NCBI RefSeq assembly: GCF_009870125.1 | Contig: NC_046679.1 | Location: 10,974,001-11,038,000, forward strand | DNA: 64,000 bases | Direction: 5' to 3' | DNA from: Drosophila pseudoobscura | Lineage: Eukaryota > Arthropoda > Insecta > Diptera > Drosophilidae | Shown: piece after piece, positions 46,088 through 57,860 of the stretch | Layout: each line of letters starts with the position of its first letter | How positions within the stretch are numbered: the stretch's first letter is position 1 | Program-made: the position numbers and the translations under genes | Notes under the pieces: generated by a model | Database searches by the model: none | Seen by the model: only the letters and a program-made list of their open reading frames with translations | What the model was told of the DNA's origin: nothing

Positions 46088-47530
46088 ATGTCTGCATCAA
46101 ATTTAGATAAAAAACCGGACGTAAAGCCGCCTCCTGGGCTGAAGGCCATCATAGATCACCTCTTCCAGGTGTATCCCGACCAGCCGAATCCCCTGCAGGT
46201 GACCACGCTGCTGAAGTACTGGTTGGGAGGCCAGGATCCGCTGGACTACATCAGTATGTACAACAACAAAGGAGATGCAGAGAAGAATGTCCCCCCGCAT
46301 TGGCACTACATCAGTTTTGGGCTCAGCGACCTGCACGGCGACGAGCGTGTCCATCTGCAGGAGGAGGAGTCGCATCGGTCGGGTATGGGATTTGAGCTGA
46401 CGTTCCGGCTTGCAAAGACGGAGGCTGAGCTGCAACAGGAACAGGAGTGTCCGGAGAAGCCCCTTCGGCCTCCCACATGGCCAGCCAATCTGCTCCAGGC
46501 CATTGGCCGGTACTGTTTCCAAACTGGCAACGGCTTGTGTTTTGGCGACAACATACCCTGGCGCAAGAGTCTGGATGGCAGCGAAAACTCCATGCTGCAG
46601 AGTCTGCTGGTCGCACAGGATCCTCAGCTGGGCTGCATCGAGACACCGTTTGGCACCGTTGACTTTTGTCAGATTGTTGGCGTCTTTGAGCACGAGCTGG
46701 AGCAAGCTTCGCGCTGGAACGGTCGCGGGGTTTTGAATTTCCTGCGCGAGGATATCCAGACTGGCGGCGAGTGGCTGGTTACAAACATGGAACGAACGAT
46801 GAGTGTGTTTGAGCTGTTCCCCGAGACGTTGATCAATCTGCAAGACGACCTCGAGAAGCAGGGCTCCGACTTGGCTGGAATTAATGCAGATTTCACTTTT
46901 AAGGAAACGAAGCCGACCATAGTCAAGCAGGAGGTCGATTTCCAGTCCCTCAGTGAACGGTGTGCCACCGAGGAGAACAACCGCCCGATGACGGAGTCGC
47001 AAATGAAGCGAGAGGAACCGAGCTTTCCCCAATCGATGTCCCTCAGCAGCAATTCCCTGCACAAGTCCTGTCCCCTCGACTTTCAGCCCCAGGCACCGGA
47101 CTGCATTTCCCTGGATGGCATCGAAATTACCTTGGCCCCAACTGTGGCCAAGTACTTGCTGCTGGCCATCAAGGACCGCATACGGCACGGCCGGCACTTC
47201 ACCTTCAAGGCGCAGCATCTGGCCCTGACTCTGGTAGCGGAGACCGTAACAGGAGCCGCTGTCAGCGTCCATGAGCCATACGGCGTTTTGGGCTATTGGA
47301 TTCAGGTGCTTATACCAAATGATCTCGTGCCGCGCATGATGGATGACTTCCGCAATGCAAATCTGGACGAGAACACTGAGCTGACACAACGCCTGCAGTT
47401 CGACTGGCCCGACAAGAACCTGAGGCTGATTCTGGACCAACCGGAGTCCATTCTTCCCATAGCCCCAGGAGTCACAGCCTCAGCTTCAGTCACAGCCATG
47501 TCCCTTGATGCAGTTCCACAGAGCATGTGA
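46088..47530 (+). CDS. Su(fu): Suppressor of fused
   Basis: A single-exon frame of 480 residues from ATG 46088 (MSASNLDKKPDVKPPPGLKA) to TGA 47530; the D. melanogaster protein has 468. An in-frame upstream extension to 46043 exists, but this ATG fits the family start. Su(fu) binds the Gli factor Ci and restrains Hedgehog signalling in the cytoplasm and nucleus. The N-terminal lobe shows the conserved PPHWHYISFGLSDLHGDER, GFELTFRL and SFPQ-type segments. A linker of lower conservation (about residues 280-345, including a serine-rich stretch) is followed by the C-terminal lobe (DGIEITLAPTVAKYLLLAIK and HFTFKAQHLALTLV). The last 20 or so residues are alanine/serine/valine-rich and probably species-specific. 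Confidence 0.97.
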   Translation: MSASNLDKKPDVKPPPGLKAIIDHLFQVYPDQPNPLQVTTLLKYWLGGQDPLDYISMYNNKGDAEKNVPPHWHYISFGLSDLHGDERVHLQEEESHRSGMGFELTFRLAKTEAELQQEQECPEKPLRPPTWPANLLQAIGRYCFQTGNGLCFGDNIPWRKSLDGSENSMLQSLLVAQDPQLGCIETPFGTVDFCQIVGVFEHELEQASRWNGRGVLNFLREDIQTGGEWLVTNMERTMSVFELFPETLINLQDDLEKQGSDLAGINADFTFKETKPTIVKQEVDFQSLSERCATEENNRPMTESQMKREEPSFPQSMSLSSNSLHKSCPLDFQPQAPDCISLDGIEITLAPTVAKYLLLAIKDRIRHGRHFTFKAQHLALTLVAETVTGAAVSVHEPYGVLGYWIQVLIPNDLVPRMMDDFRNANLDENTELTQRLQFDWPDKNLRLILDQPESILPIAPGVTASASVTAMSLDAVPQSM

Positions 47531-47534
47531 AACC

Positions 47535-49566
47535 GGCGAGCTACTAGGAGTTAGTATTATTATCATAAATTAATTGAAAAAAATCTTCTTCCACTAACAC
47601 GTAAGTTTTATATTGTATATTTGTGTCTAATACATGCGGCCTTTGCTCTCAGCCGGAGTCCAGTCAAAATATATTCATATACTCGTACCCGAAGCCACTG
47701 TTGTACGTGCTTTTGATCCAGCTAAAGCGACGGCGCCGGCGCCAGCGCCAGGAGGGAACATAACAATTCGCCGGATGAGTCAGTTGGGTTCAACTTGTTG
47801 AGCGCCTGTGAAGAGGCATCGGACGCCGGGTTTTCTTTTGACGGCAACGGATATGCCCACTTTAGAGTTGCCGAAGTCAACGTCACCTCCCAATTGACGG
47901 CACTGCGCAGTGGCCTCTGTGGTCCACCCGAGATGCTTCAGTTTCTAATTCTGGGAATTGATCAATTAGAGGCCTTTTTCGATTCCGTTGCGGCCAAATT
48001 GAATAGACACCGGTGGTCCGTCGGTCATGTGATTTGTCTGCCTTTGGAGACGGCTTCTTCTGGCTTCTGGGCCAGCCCAAAATTATACACCCGACATTCT
48101 ATCCATCTATCACTCAGAGCCACACCAGAGCCGATTGGAGCTGGGAACTGGTGGAGCTTTTAGCGCCCGTTTGTTTTTGTGCCCGTCTTCGTCGGTTGCC
48201 TAGGTGAAATTTGTTTACCCCAGAGAACGCGCCGAAGTGTCGTGAACATTTTTGCAACCAGCTCGTGGAAAATAATTCAATTTTTCTTCATTCCGCTGCC
48301 GACAACGCTAGCGGTCGGTTGTGTGGTTCGCTCGCTGATTGGTCTCTCAGTCTCTGTCTCTGTCCCGACACACGACACCACTTCGGCCAGTGGCAGGCGG
48401 TTTGAGTGCGCGCTTTCCTTAGTGTCTTCGCCGGAATCTTGAAGTGGATCCTACGTTTGGAGCAAATCCGGGCTAACATGTACGTAGAGATGCCTCCGCA
48501 GGGTTTGTCTGTCCTGGCGCTCTCCTGTTCTGGCAGTTGCATAATGGCAAAAGTGACGTGACCTTCGTTTTCGGTTGTGACGCCCCCTTGGGTGGCCTGC
48601 CGGCCCGCTGGCCCGCCTGCCCGCCGGTGCGTTGTATATTCAAGCAGACACGTGCACGATAGTACGAATTTCTTTGATAGTCGAGCAACAATGTGGTTTT
48701 ATTATTCTGCCGAGCAATTCGCATTACATTGAATTTTCGCTTTTCGGCAGTTTTTTTCGGCTGCCTGCCCCACCGTGATGGGGGGGAAAGAAACGTTCGA
48801 GCGCACAGCGAACCGTAAACTTGCACTGTCCCCGGCGTGCACTATGCAAGGGCATGCATATGCATATCTTTAGAATGCGGCAAATTGAGTAATTCTGTTA
48901 TCGCATGTAATGCAATCTAAATTTCGTTCGACCCAAAGAATGTGATATAATGCTGCTGACCAGATATTAGGCGTTGTAAAATTAAAATTATATATGCACT
49001 TGAAATCGAGAAGAGCCCACGTAAAAAGTTAAATTATTGTTTATATATAAGACTATTTCAAAGATTCTAGTATCTGGATTCAGGCTAGATTGTTGTCTAA
49101 TTAAATAATGTTTAAGTATTAGGTAAAAATGTATACATATATCGTTGGTATGTTCCAAGATTATCCATCATAATACTTTTGATAGATTTCTCTATCCTTT
49201 CGCTACCCATTTTTAGATCGTACATATAGATACTTTCCTTGTCTGGTCATTTAGTGGGATTCTGGAACTGTTGGCAATGTAAATTGTAATTCCCTGAGCG
49301 GGCGGGACTGGCAAACAAAGATAAACGTGTCCAAATATTTGGCTAGCCAATTCCCTCAGTCTGTGATAATTTGCTGTAAATGGGGCGGCGCTGGGAGCGA
49401 TAGCATTTCGGCAGTTGACTGTCAACAGCATAAATGTTTTGGGTGCAATGCAATGACTGATTAACATGCATATTTATACGTACTCCCAGCATACTTGACA
49501 CCCACTTGATCGTATTTGCAGTCAGCTAACAGCCCACAGCCAACAGGAAGAGAAAGACCCGCAGCC
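47535..49566. other. Intergenic region, Su(fu) / kar
   Basis: It holds the Su(fu) 3' UTR and kar upstream region. A frame of 122 codons at 47795-48163 lacks an ATG start and a splice context. TCTGTCTC runs lie near 48345-48362. A kar leader exon probably exists between about 48300 and 49566 but cannot be fixed. Confidence 0.45.
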
Positions 49567-52500
49567 ATGGCAGAGAACGAACCGCTGAACGAGACACAGA
49601 AGCAGGTGAATGGTCGCATCCTGCCCAGCAACGGACACATATCACCGGCATCCAGCAATGGCCAGGTGCATGCCAATGGCAGGAGCCTGGTCAAGACGCC
49701 GTCCCTGGCGAATGGGAACGGGGCTGCCAACGGCACACACATCGAGGCGCCCTGCTGTCGAGACATACACGGCAAGGAGCCGCCGGATGGCGGAGCCCGG
49801 GCCTGGCTCGTCATGGTCAGTGCCTTCCTCTGCAACGGCATCATCTTCGGTTTCATCAACACCTACGGCGTGCTGCACTCGCTGCTGAGCGACCGCCTCA
49901 CAGCACTGGGTGACCCGGAGGCCTCCAGTAAAGCGGGTGAGTCCGAGTCTCATGGGGGGTGTGGTGCGGATGGGTCTTGGGCTGGGCCCCAAGACAGACC
50001 TAGCAATTTGCGGACATAATCCCTTCACTCCACGACAGATGGCCCAGCGGCAAATTGATTCTGAATTTATGACAAATTTCTGGCGTTGATTGTAATTATG
50101 CAGAAGGAGAGCGCAAATGAGATTAGATGGGAACTGGACAGTTGTTTTTCAAGCCATTATCTGCTATATAGTCAGCCTACATATTGTACTCAATGTATAT
50201 AATGTGAAATATATTTTGTAGGCTTTGATAGCACCCTGAGGGGTCTTAGGTTTTGATTTTTATTATTCAAGCAACCAAAAATTGATTCATATATTGCTCA
50301 GCCTTGGAAGTATTTGGTTTGCTTTGAGAATAATATTTCTATAGGCATTTATTCAGAGCTGTTGAAGACATAGAATTTCTGATAGATTTGGAAATGAGAA
50401 TACTTGTAATATAGGATTACATTCATAAGTATAAGAAAACACAGAGAAATGTTAGAAGTTCGGTTGGTTAATGTTAAGAACATCGTTCCTGTGGCAGGTA
50501 TTTGCAATGATCGTCTGATCTTGGGAGCTCCACCTTATAAACATTCATCGAATCGATGGATCGCTGCACACTGATCCAGACATGTGTCGAACGTGTGCAC
50601 TCGTTGTATTTTGAGCCATCACATATGCCCCCAGTAAGCATGCTCTTCCGACCTGATTCGAGTACCTATGATATTTATCATTTCCGAATCTAACGGGCTT
50701 TTCGATGGCTGTGTAAACTTTACCCCCAAACGCACATCGTGGCGGCTGTTGTTGTTGCTGTTTTTGCTGGGTTCAATAAAACATTGTAGTACGTAGTAGG
50801 AATGACGATATAGGAATCCAAAGTGCCGACAACAAGTGAATTAAATTGCTAAAAGTTGATTGGATCACAAAGCATTATTCAACACCCGGCGTCGGCCAGG
50901 GCGAGGGCGATGTCAAGTCTGTTGGAGTCGGCTAGAGTTGAGTTGCTCGATGTAAAGGGAATAATTTTGCGTGTCAAACAGACATCCACAAAGGTCTGGT
51001 TAACACCAGCTGGACCTGGACATGGGCCTGGGCCTAAAGTGTCAGTGCGCATGTTTGGATTGGCGGAATGTCGAGCAGAGTTCAAATCGGTTATGAGTGT
51101 TTGTCAAGGTTTGCTGGTGGCCTGCATTACGCATACGCAGCGTGGAGCTCATGCATTGGGGGCACGGACGCCGGGGCGCTTTGAAGAGGCGTAGCGCCGG
51201 GCAGATGCCCGAAAGCAGAAGGCAAAAGCCGCAAACAAAGACGGCAAACGGCATGCAGCCAAGAGTGGCAAGAATGGCAAGAGTGTGCACCCGCCACTGA
51301 CCCAGTTACTTGGTCCGCTGGCGCTGCTGGCGCTGCTGGCGCTGCCGCTGCCGCTGTCGTCGAAGCCCAGCAAGTGCTTGACTGCTTGACAGCGATCCTC
51401 CTCAGCCATGGGCCCGGAGCTCCCAGCAGATGCAGTAGCAGAAGCAGCGGCTGACTGGCTTTAGTTCCGCAATATGATTAAAACTTGACGTAATCCGAAC
51501 CTGAGCCGTCCACGGCTCTGCGAGGAGGTGTTGTGCCATATTTTGCGACTTTTATCGCTTTTCAGTCTCGGTCCACTACCACTGCCAATCCCTCAGTTTC
51601 TATTCGTCAATTAATTGTCAGTCTATTGTCAATTATACACTTCTATGGGCACATCACAATCACTTAACTGTAGCTTATCTATGTATATCAGAGAACTTTC
51701 GCAAAGGTCAAGATCAATCATTCAATTATCCATACATATCATTGGCCAGATCCGATGCAATTGCGTTGCATATTGCGTCAGATAAGGCATGAGAAATGGG
51801 TTGCTAGCGACGTCCCCATTGAATATGAGGCGTGCTAAAAATACACTGATTTATTTTGGCTAGTCCTCCCCTTTCCCACACACAGACAATCGCTAGACGC
51901 CGGCCGTCGGCCGCCAGAGATCTCATGTAATCTCTTCCGACTCGGTTTCTTTTTTAGATTTTTGGCTTCTGTTCAAGAAGGCATTCGCTAGGCTATTATC
52001 TAATAATTCTCTACGCAGCTCTCTCATACTCTCACTGTCTCTCAGACACAATGCCATTGACTAGCGGCGGGGGGAGCTGGGGGTGGCATGCAACAGAACA
52101 GCGGCCACACCATCGCCTTCGCCTGTGGCATTGACATTGACTGTTGCCTTTGTCGAGATACGAGTAGCTGCCACTTGACTGGGCGAGTGGCAGATTGTTT
52201 CTACTCACAGTGAATACTTGGTTATACGCACTTTTAAAAGATTGAAATTGCTAATGCTGGACTCTGAAGCAGCTATAGAATCACATTTGCTAAAGAGTAG
52301 AATATACACAAACCCTTGGATTTAAATAGAACTTTCTATCGAGCGTGCACTGTAAGAATTATTATATTTATGTGGAAGTCAGCCGCAGGCCTTGTTTTTT
52401 TGTTTTCTGTGGTGTTGGTGTCATATCGAATGATCAATAAATATTTATAAATCCTCCAAAGTAGGTGAAATTCTATTATAGATGCTAATAATATTCTTCT

Positions 52501-55237
52501 TAAAGACATTGCAATTTTAGTTGTTGTTAAAATTCTTTATGCTATAAGAATATTTCTATGAACTTCAGAATTGTATATATAATTTATATTTTCATGTTCT
52601 TAGCAATTAACAATAGAACATAAAGATTAACTTTATATTTGAATTTGACCGGAACTAGAGATAAGCTTTTCGCCTATGTAGCACGCGTGGGGCAAGTAGA
52701 TTTTTAGTACCTAAAACATTGAGTCTAACATGATCTTATAAATTGAACTGGCGATACGAAATTTCCTTGAACTTCAACATGAAGTATTTATATTCTGGTA
52801 TTCCTTTAAAAACTACGTACTATATAGTTAGTGTTTGATTGTATTAGTTGTACTAAAAGTATGTTGGGAATCCTAAACTATTTCGAGCAGTGAGCTTTAT
52901 GCGGCTCCGTCCGGATGGACTTTGGGACAATGGGCACTCGTTCGGCTGATGATGATGATGACAATTGCTCATCGGCGCAGTGGGGCTTCGGTCGGCTGTG
53001 ACGGACTATCTCAACATTAGATCGGCTGTGGATGAGAAGCGAACAAAGAATTAACCTGATTCTGTCAATCGAATATCAATTTGAGCGGCCAAAGTAGAAC
53101 AAACGAAAGTGTTTACTCGATGCCCACAATTAGATTGGATTTCCCACTTGTGCTCGCAGAGTTCAGCGGAAAATTATTGTCAAGCGGACAAAAATTTAAA
53201 TCCCATACGAACAAACGGCCCAAGAGGCCCACAGCCTCCGATTCCCACCAAGTGTGGCGCGATCGAGTTACCATCCAATCATCCACCTGGAAGCTGAAAG
53301 CAAAAACGTGGAATCGTAGCTGACTGCCAGACATGTTAGAGCCCGGCTCGTTTCACAATTAACCGCAAATGCGTGAGATTCGATTTGTCAGACGAAAGTG
53401 GTCTGTCTCAGCGAAACCGACAGTTGGTCAAGTCAACAAAGCGACAGATCAGTATGATTATCTTATTTGAGAAAGCTATGAAACAGTTTAGGATTATCTG
53501 TGAATAAAATATAACCGATCTAGCCGGAACATATATATTTGTATCTTCTTGTAGAATATCCTCTCACATTTCGCTTCTTTTTTTCAGCTCTCGTTGGCTC
53601 CCTGGCCATTGGCACCACATTCCTCTTTTCCACAGTCGCCGGCTGTCTGACGGACAAGATCGGGCTCCGGCTGACCACCTTCGCTGGCGGAGTTCTCTCG
53701 GCCGGGGGCCTGTTGCTGTCCTCGTTCTTTACCGAGAACATCAGTGCCCTGTACTTCAGCTATGGGATCATGTTTGGTCTTGGCGCGGCCCTGGCCTACA
53801 CACCAACTCTTGCCATACTGGGGCACTACTTCAAGCGGTACCTGGGCAAGGTGAGCGGGTTCGTGACTGCGGGCTCCAGCGTATTCACTGTGATACTGCC
53901 GCCCTGCCTGGACAGTCTTCTGGGCGGCTACGGCCTGGAGGCCACGCTGAGGGTGAGTAGTTCGGACCAGAGTTTTCTCTAAGTTAACTTGAGCACTTTC
54001 AAAATTCCACATTTCAGATTATGAGTCTCATGTCCGCCTTCATAATTGTGTGTTCCTTCGTGTACAAGCCGCTGCACCCGCCGCCGGATCCGCCCAAAAA
54101 GAAGCCAGGACGGTCGCGCATCAACCTCTTCCTGCGCTCCATTGTCAACGTGGAGATCTGGAAGCGTAAGCGTTTCGTTATCTGGGCTCTCTGCGTACCG
54201 CTGGCCCTGTTCGGATACTTTGTGCCCTACGTCCATATGATGCAGTTCGTGAAGACGACATTCCCGGGCGAGGATGTCAACCTGCCGGTCATGTGCATTG
54301 GCATCACGTCCGGCATTGGACGCCTGATCTTCGGCATCATTGCCGACATGCCCGGTGTGAATCGCATGTATCTGCAGCAGCTGTCGCTGGTATCCATTGG
54401 CGTCGTGACTCTGCTGCTGCCTCTGACCAACTCATATGTGGTCCTGGTCTCTTTCACCCTGGTTATGGGCCTCTTCGATGGCTGCTTCATCTCCCTGCTG
54501 GGTCCGATTGCCTATGAGATCTGTGGACCCTCTGGTGCCACACAGGCGATTGGCTTCCTCCTGGGACTCAGCTCTATTCCCCTTACCGTGGGGCCACCGG
54601 TGGCCGGTATGATCTTCGATGGCACGGGATCGTACACGGTTCCATTTGTATTGGCTGGACTGCCCCCATTGGTGGGCTCCTCCCTGCTGTTCCTCATCAA
54701 GTGCGTGAAGGATGACAACAACGCCGCCAGTCCGCTTCGAGCTGTGGCACTGCCCAACGGGGACATTGAGATTGCCAGCAATGGAAATCATGTGTCGGGT
54801 GGTGAGATCTTATCATAATCGGGGGAGTATGTACATATATATTTACCCACGATATCTATTCCATAGGCACCAAATCCAGCGCTCCTCTCATGGGTGCGGC
54901 GGCCACGAACGGCGTTAATGGGGTATCACCGACGGCCCTCAGCAACGGACATGGACATGTGGACAACGGAACTGGTTTGTACTCTGATTCACTTTGCCTT
55001 CCCAGCGACGACTTCGGTCAGCGCCGGCCTAGTATTACTGCTCGCTCCGCCTTGGGCTCAGCCCCAGCCCAGACCCCGGTTCTCGATCCTCCCTGTAGCT
55101 CGAATTATACTAACTCGGGCTCTCTCCTGCCCAGCTGCTCGCACACTGTCCTTCTTGGCCCTGGGTCGAGCATGTCCAGGCCATTGACAGACGGGACCGA
55201 TACCAAAAAGCGTCGCTATACCTATTCCGTCTATTAA
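49567..55237 (+). CDS. kar: Monocarboxylate-transporter-like protein (karmoisin)
   Basis: Four exons: 49567-49936, 53588-53952, 54018-54801 and 54867-55237, giving 629 residues. It is an SLC16-type 12-helix carrier. The N-terminal cytoplasmic tail is rich in asparagine/glycine (NGRILPSNGHISPASSNGQV). The first helix carries the MCT signature PPDGGARAWLVMVSAF, and RINLFLRS is in the central loop. The second half (exon 3) holds helices 7-12, with FVPYVHMMQF and GLFDGCFISLLGPIAYEI. Exon 4 adds a 123-residue hydrophilic tail, again asparagine/glycine-rich. If intron 3 is kept, the protein ends at 54818 with EILS. Karmoisin mutants in flies have altered eye colour. Adjacency to Su(fu) supports the name. 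Intron 1 is 3.65 kb. Confidence 0.88.
49937..53587. other. kar intron 1
   Basis: Non-coding by eye. A CGCTGCTGG run lies near 51316-51350 and a GATGAT run near 52951-52962. An alternative first exon cannot be excluded near 53340-53480, where GC-richer sequence occurs before the exon 2 acceptor, but no start is convincing. Confidence 0.5.
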
Positions 55238-55460
55238 CCCGACCGTCCTCCCACACCATTTCATATGCATATCCATAGCTATTGACTGGTAGATGTGCTC
55301 TCACTCGTATTTGTTTACTGTGCTTACACTATTCCATAGGGTAATAGAGTTATTTTTTATTCGAATAGCATGACTAAGACACGCTTCCATCCATTTGCCG
55401 CACACCCATCCAATCCCATCCCATCCCATGCCCACCTGTAGTTGAGTTTTCCAATGCTTT

Positions 55461-55741
55461 CTAGATCTTAAGTCTCATCGACCCAGAGCTTCTGTAAATA
55501 AAATGCTTTACGTAAATAACCAATTCTTTGAATCCGAACTGTAGAGAAGCCATCGCATGGAGCTTGCACTGCATTCAATGTATCGAGTAAAGATAAATTA
55601 CATTCAACTGTATTGTCCTGTGAATCTTTCAGAGAAACTCACCGTTACCGACGGATCGGCGTCGTAGAGAGAGTCGCTGTTGTCGTCCACTAACTCAAAA
55701 TTCCACAAAACTTTCGAAAAACTTTTGAAAAGTTCTGCCAT
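55461..55741 (-). CDS. Possible two-exon small gene antisense to the kar 3' end
   Basis: On the minus strand an ATG in strong context (TAAAATGG) at 55741 opens a 33-codon frame (MAELFKSFSKVLWNFELV, then DDNSDSLYDADPSVT). It ends at the excellent donor ACG / GTGAGT (exon 55741-55643). A 74-bp intron with a CTTTACT branch-like site ends TTGAATGCAG. Exon 2 (55568-55461) stays open for 35 codons to a TAG, giving 68 residues. An AATAAA on the same strand lies about 100 bp further on, near 55355. The first exon looks coding; the second is less certain and overlaps the end of the kar 3' UTR. No family is recognised. It could also be the first exon of a longer gene. Confidence 0.5.
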
Positions 55742-56461
55742 TTTACAGCTGCAGTCGCCTCATCGGAGACAGTGCTCAGCCAGCGCAAAAATCGATGGTG
55801 TTCATTTTGTATACACCCTTTTACCCACAACACTCATCATATCGGTGGAGAGACTTGTGCACTATATATGTACATATAGGTGCAGATTCTCGTATCCTTC
55901 ATACGTGCATACTATATTTAGGCTAAGGCAATTCGCAATCCAAATAAAACTAATCTACTAATTTTTAAATAAACGATACATAGAAAGACTTGTCTTCATT
56001 ATCTAGGGGCTCCACAATAAACTAAACTAAAAATAAGCCTATATAGGCTATGATAGATGGAAATTGGAGATTGATCGCCAGGGCCAGTCCGCACATAATA
56101 CGGCTGGCTCATTGACATACACTTGGAGTCCCAACAGCCGATCAGATCAAAATATAATTGAATCGATTAAAAAGATATTTGTTGAGCGGGATATAGACCT
56201 ACAAATGCAGAGTGTGAGAGTACGTACACCCCCATACATTAAAATATTCAGGTCCCTCAAAAGAAACAGCAAACGAATTGGAGGTATTCGATAATTTGCC
56301 AGATTATCAACTAATAGTCCAAGTAAATATAGTGTATTAGACCTATTGGAGACACCACTTTACCAAAAACGCACCAAAAACTCGACCTCTTGGGTGGTGT
56401 GGCCTTCGGACCTGGGGTCCTTGTAGAAGGCATTGTGGTAGTGGTAGCTTGGCACACTCGT

Positions 56462-56560
56462 CCAGGGTATGTGTGTATGGAATGGGACTCATTGCTGTGA
56501 ACCGGTTATGACGACTAGTTCTTGGTTGTTCTTTCTTCCGTCAAATATTCCCAGCTATAT
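56462..56560. repeat. Diverged repeat, copy 1
   Basis: Shares in order GGGTATGTGTG, ATGGAAT, TGTGAACCGG, CTTCCGTC and AATATT with the sequence at 57037-57118, with gaps between the blocks. Confidence 0.55.
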
Positions 56561-57036
56561 AGATCTCTCAGTTTTGCCCAGATAATTTTATGTGATTGCT
56601 GAAACAATTTTAATCAGGATTAATTACTTTTAAGTACTTGCATGTTTTTTGTTTTGACAAAAACACGATTTCAACAACAATGTTCAATAGTCGCATGTTG
56701 TGACGTCAATGTTGCTGGTATTTGCAGACTCATTTCTTGTCAACCAGAGTGTGGGTACTTGTATACCCTATTTCATTAATATTATATAAAGATACTGTTT
56801 TCCAACCTGCTTTCAAACGTAATTAGTAAAGACCTTGTCTTAGATTGCATTATTTGGTCTATTCATGCATCTGATTAGGTGTTTGTAAATAAATCCTGAT
56901 CCCAGTACCAGTTCTTGGTCTCTGTAGACAGACTATGAGCTGCAAAATATCGTTTAAAACAGAGACTATCTAGTTTCTGCATTAATTAGAGACTGGAATG
57001 ACACACATTTCCGCAATTCTATATCATCCATTTCCC

Positions 57037-57118
57037 CCAGGGTATGTGTGCATGGAATTAGCAACATGTTGTGAACCGGGTATTGCCAAAAATGTCTTCC
57101 GTCGAATATTAGCTACAT
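57037..57118. repeat. Diverged repeat, copy 2
   Basis: Second copy of the sequence at 56462-56560, in the same orientation, about 575 bp further on. The shared blocks keep their order but spacing differs. It may be an old duplication or two remnants of one repeat family. Confidence 0.55.
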
Positions 57119-57860
57119 GTACTGTACACAGATGGCGGCACAGTGCCATGTAAAATTCATGTAAGAGACGTGTAGAACATGTAGAACGTATATTCCTGAT
57201 CTGCATCCACAATCCGGAACGCATTTTTAAAAATATAGTGAAATTTTTGCAGAATTGGACTCAAACAATTGTAAATCAATATAATCTCATCGAGCTGTAG
57301 TTTCTACAGCAATATCTCCGCCTAATATGCCCGGTTTTTGAAGATTATCTAGAGGTTTCGAAGTTAATATGTATGAATTAATAGAGCCACAGTCTAGACC
57401 ATTATGAAATTGTTGCTTCCTTTTCATCCAGTCTGTTAAAGCCTCCAAATCCACCATGTATCCTCTTTAACGGCAGATACTCGTTTACTTTTGAAATATA
57501 AAAGGATAACAAACGTACATACAAATTGTTTAATATGGTATTAACATAATTAGTTCCATTAAATATACATTGTTAAGGGTAGATCCGATCCGTGCTGCTG
57601 TTGCTACTGTGCCATAGACAAGCACATACGTTATTTAAGTAGAGACAAAATCACAAGCAATTTTCTTGAAACTTAATACTACAATTAGGAAAATCATGTG
57701 AAATCATGTTTGCGTTTTCATATCTTCACTTATATTTTTGTGTGTGCTTTTTTGTTTTTGGCAAATTAGATGCGAATGGAAAGCGTTCATAATCAGTAAT
57801 TTACAAATTAGGCTAATCGCTGAGCGGAGCTGTCGCTGTCGGCTATGTGGGCTTTGTGGG

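Larger units (their letters stand above)
55742..57855. other. Intergenic region, kar / ladybird
   Basis: AT-rich sequence without coding signal. It contains a diverged repeated sequence at 56462-56560 and 57037-57118, given separately. The ladybird 3' UTR should lie in its right part. Confidence 0.5.

Noticed and set aside
46103-47440. 445-codon antisense frame opposite Su(fu)
   Set aside because: It mirrors the strong codon bias of Su(fu), and the sense protein is clearly conserved.
47795-48163. 122-codon plus-strand frame between Su(fu) and kar
   Set aside because: No ATG start, no splice context and no family match; GC-rich intergenic DNA gives such frames by chance.
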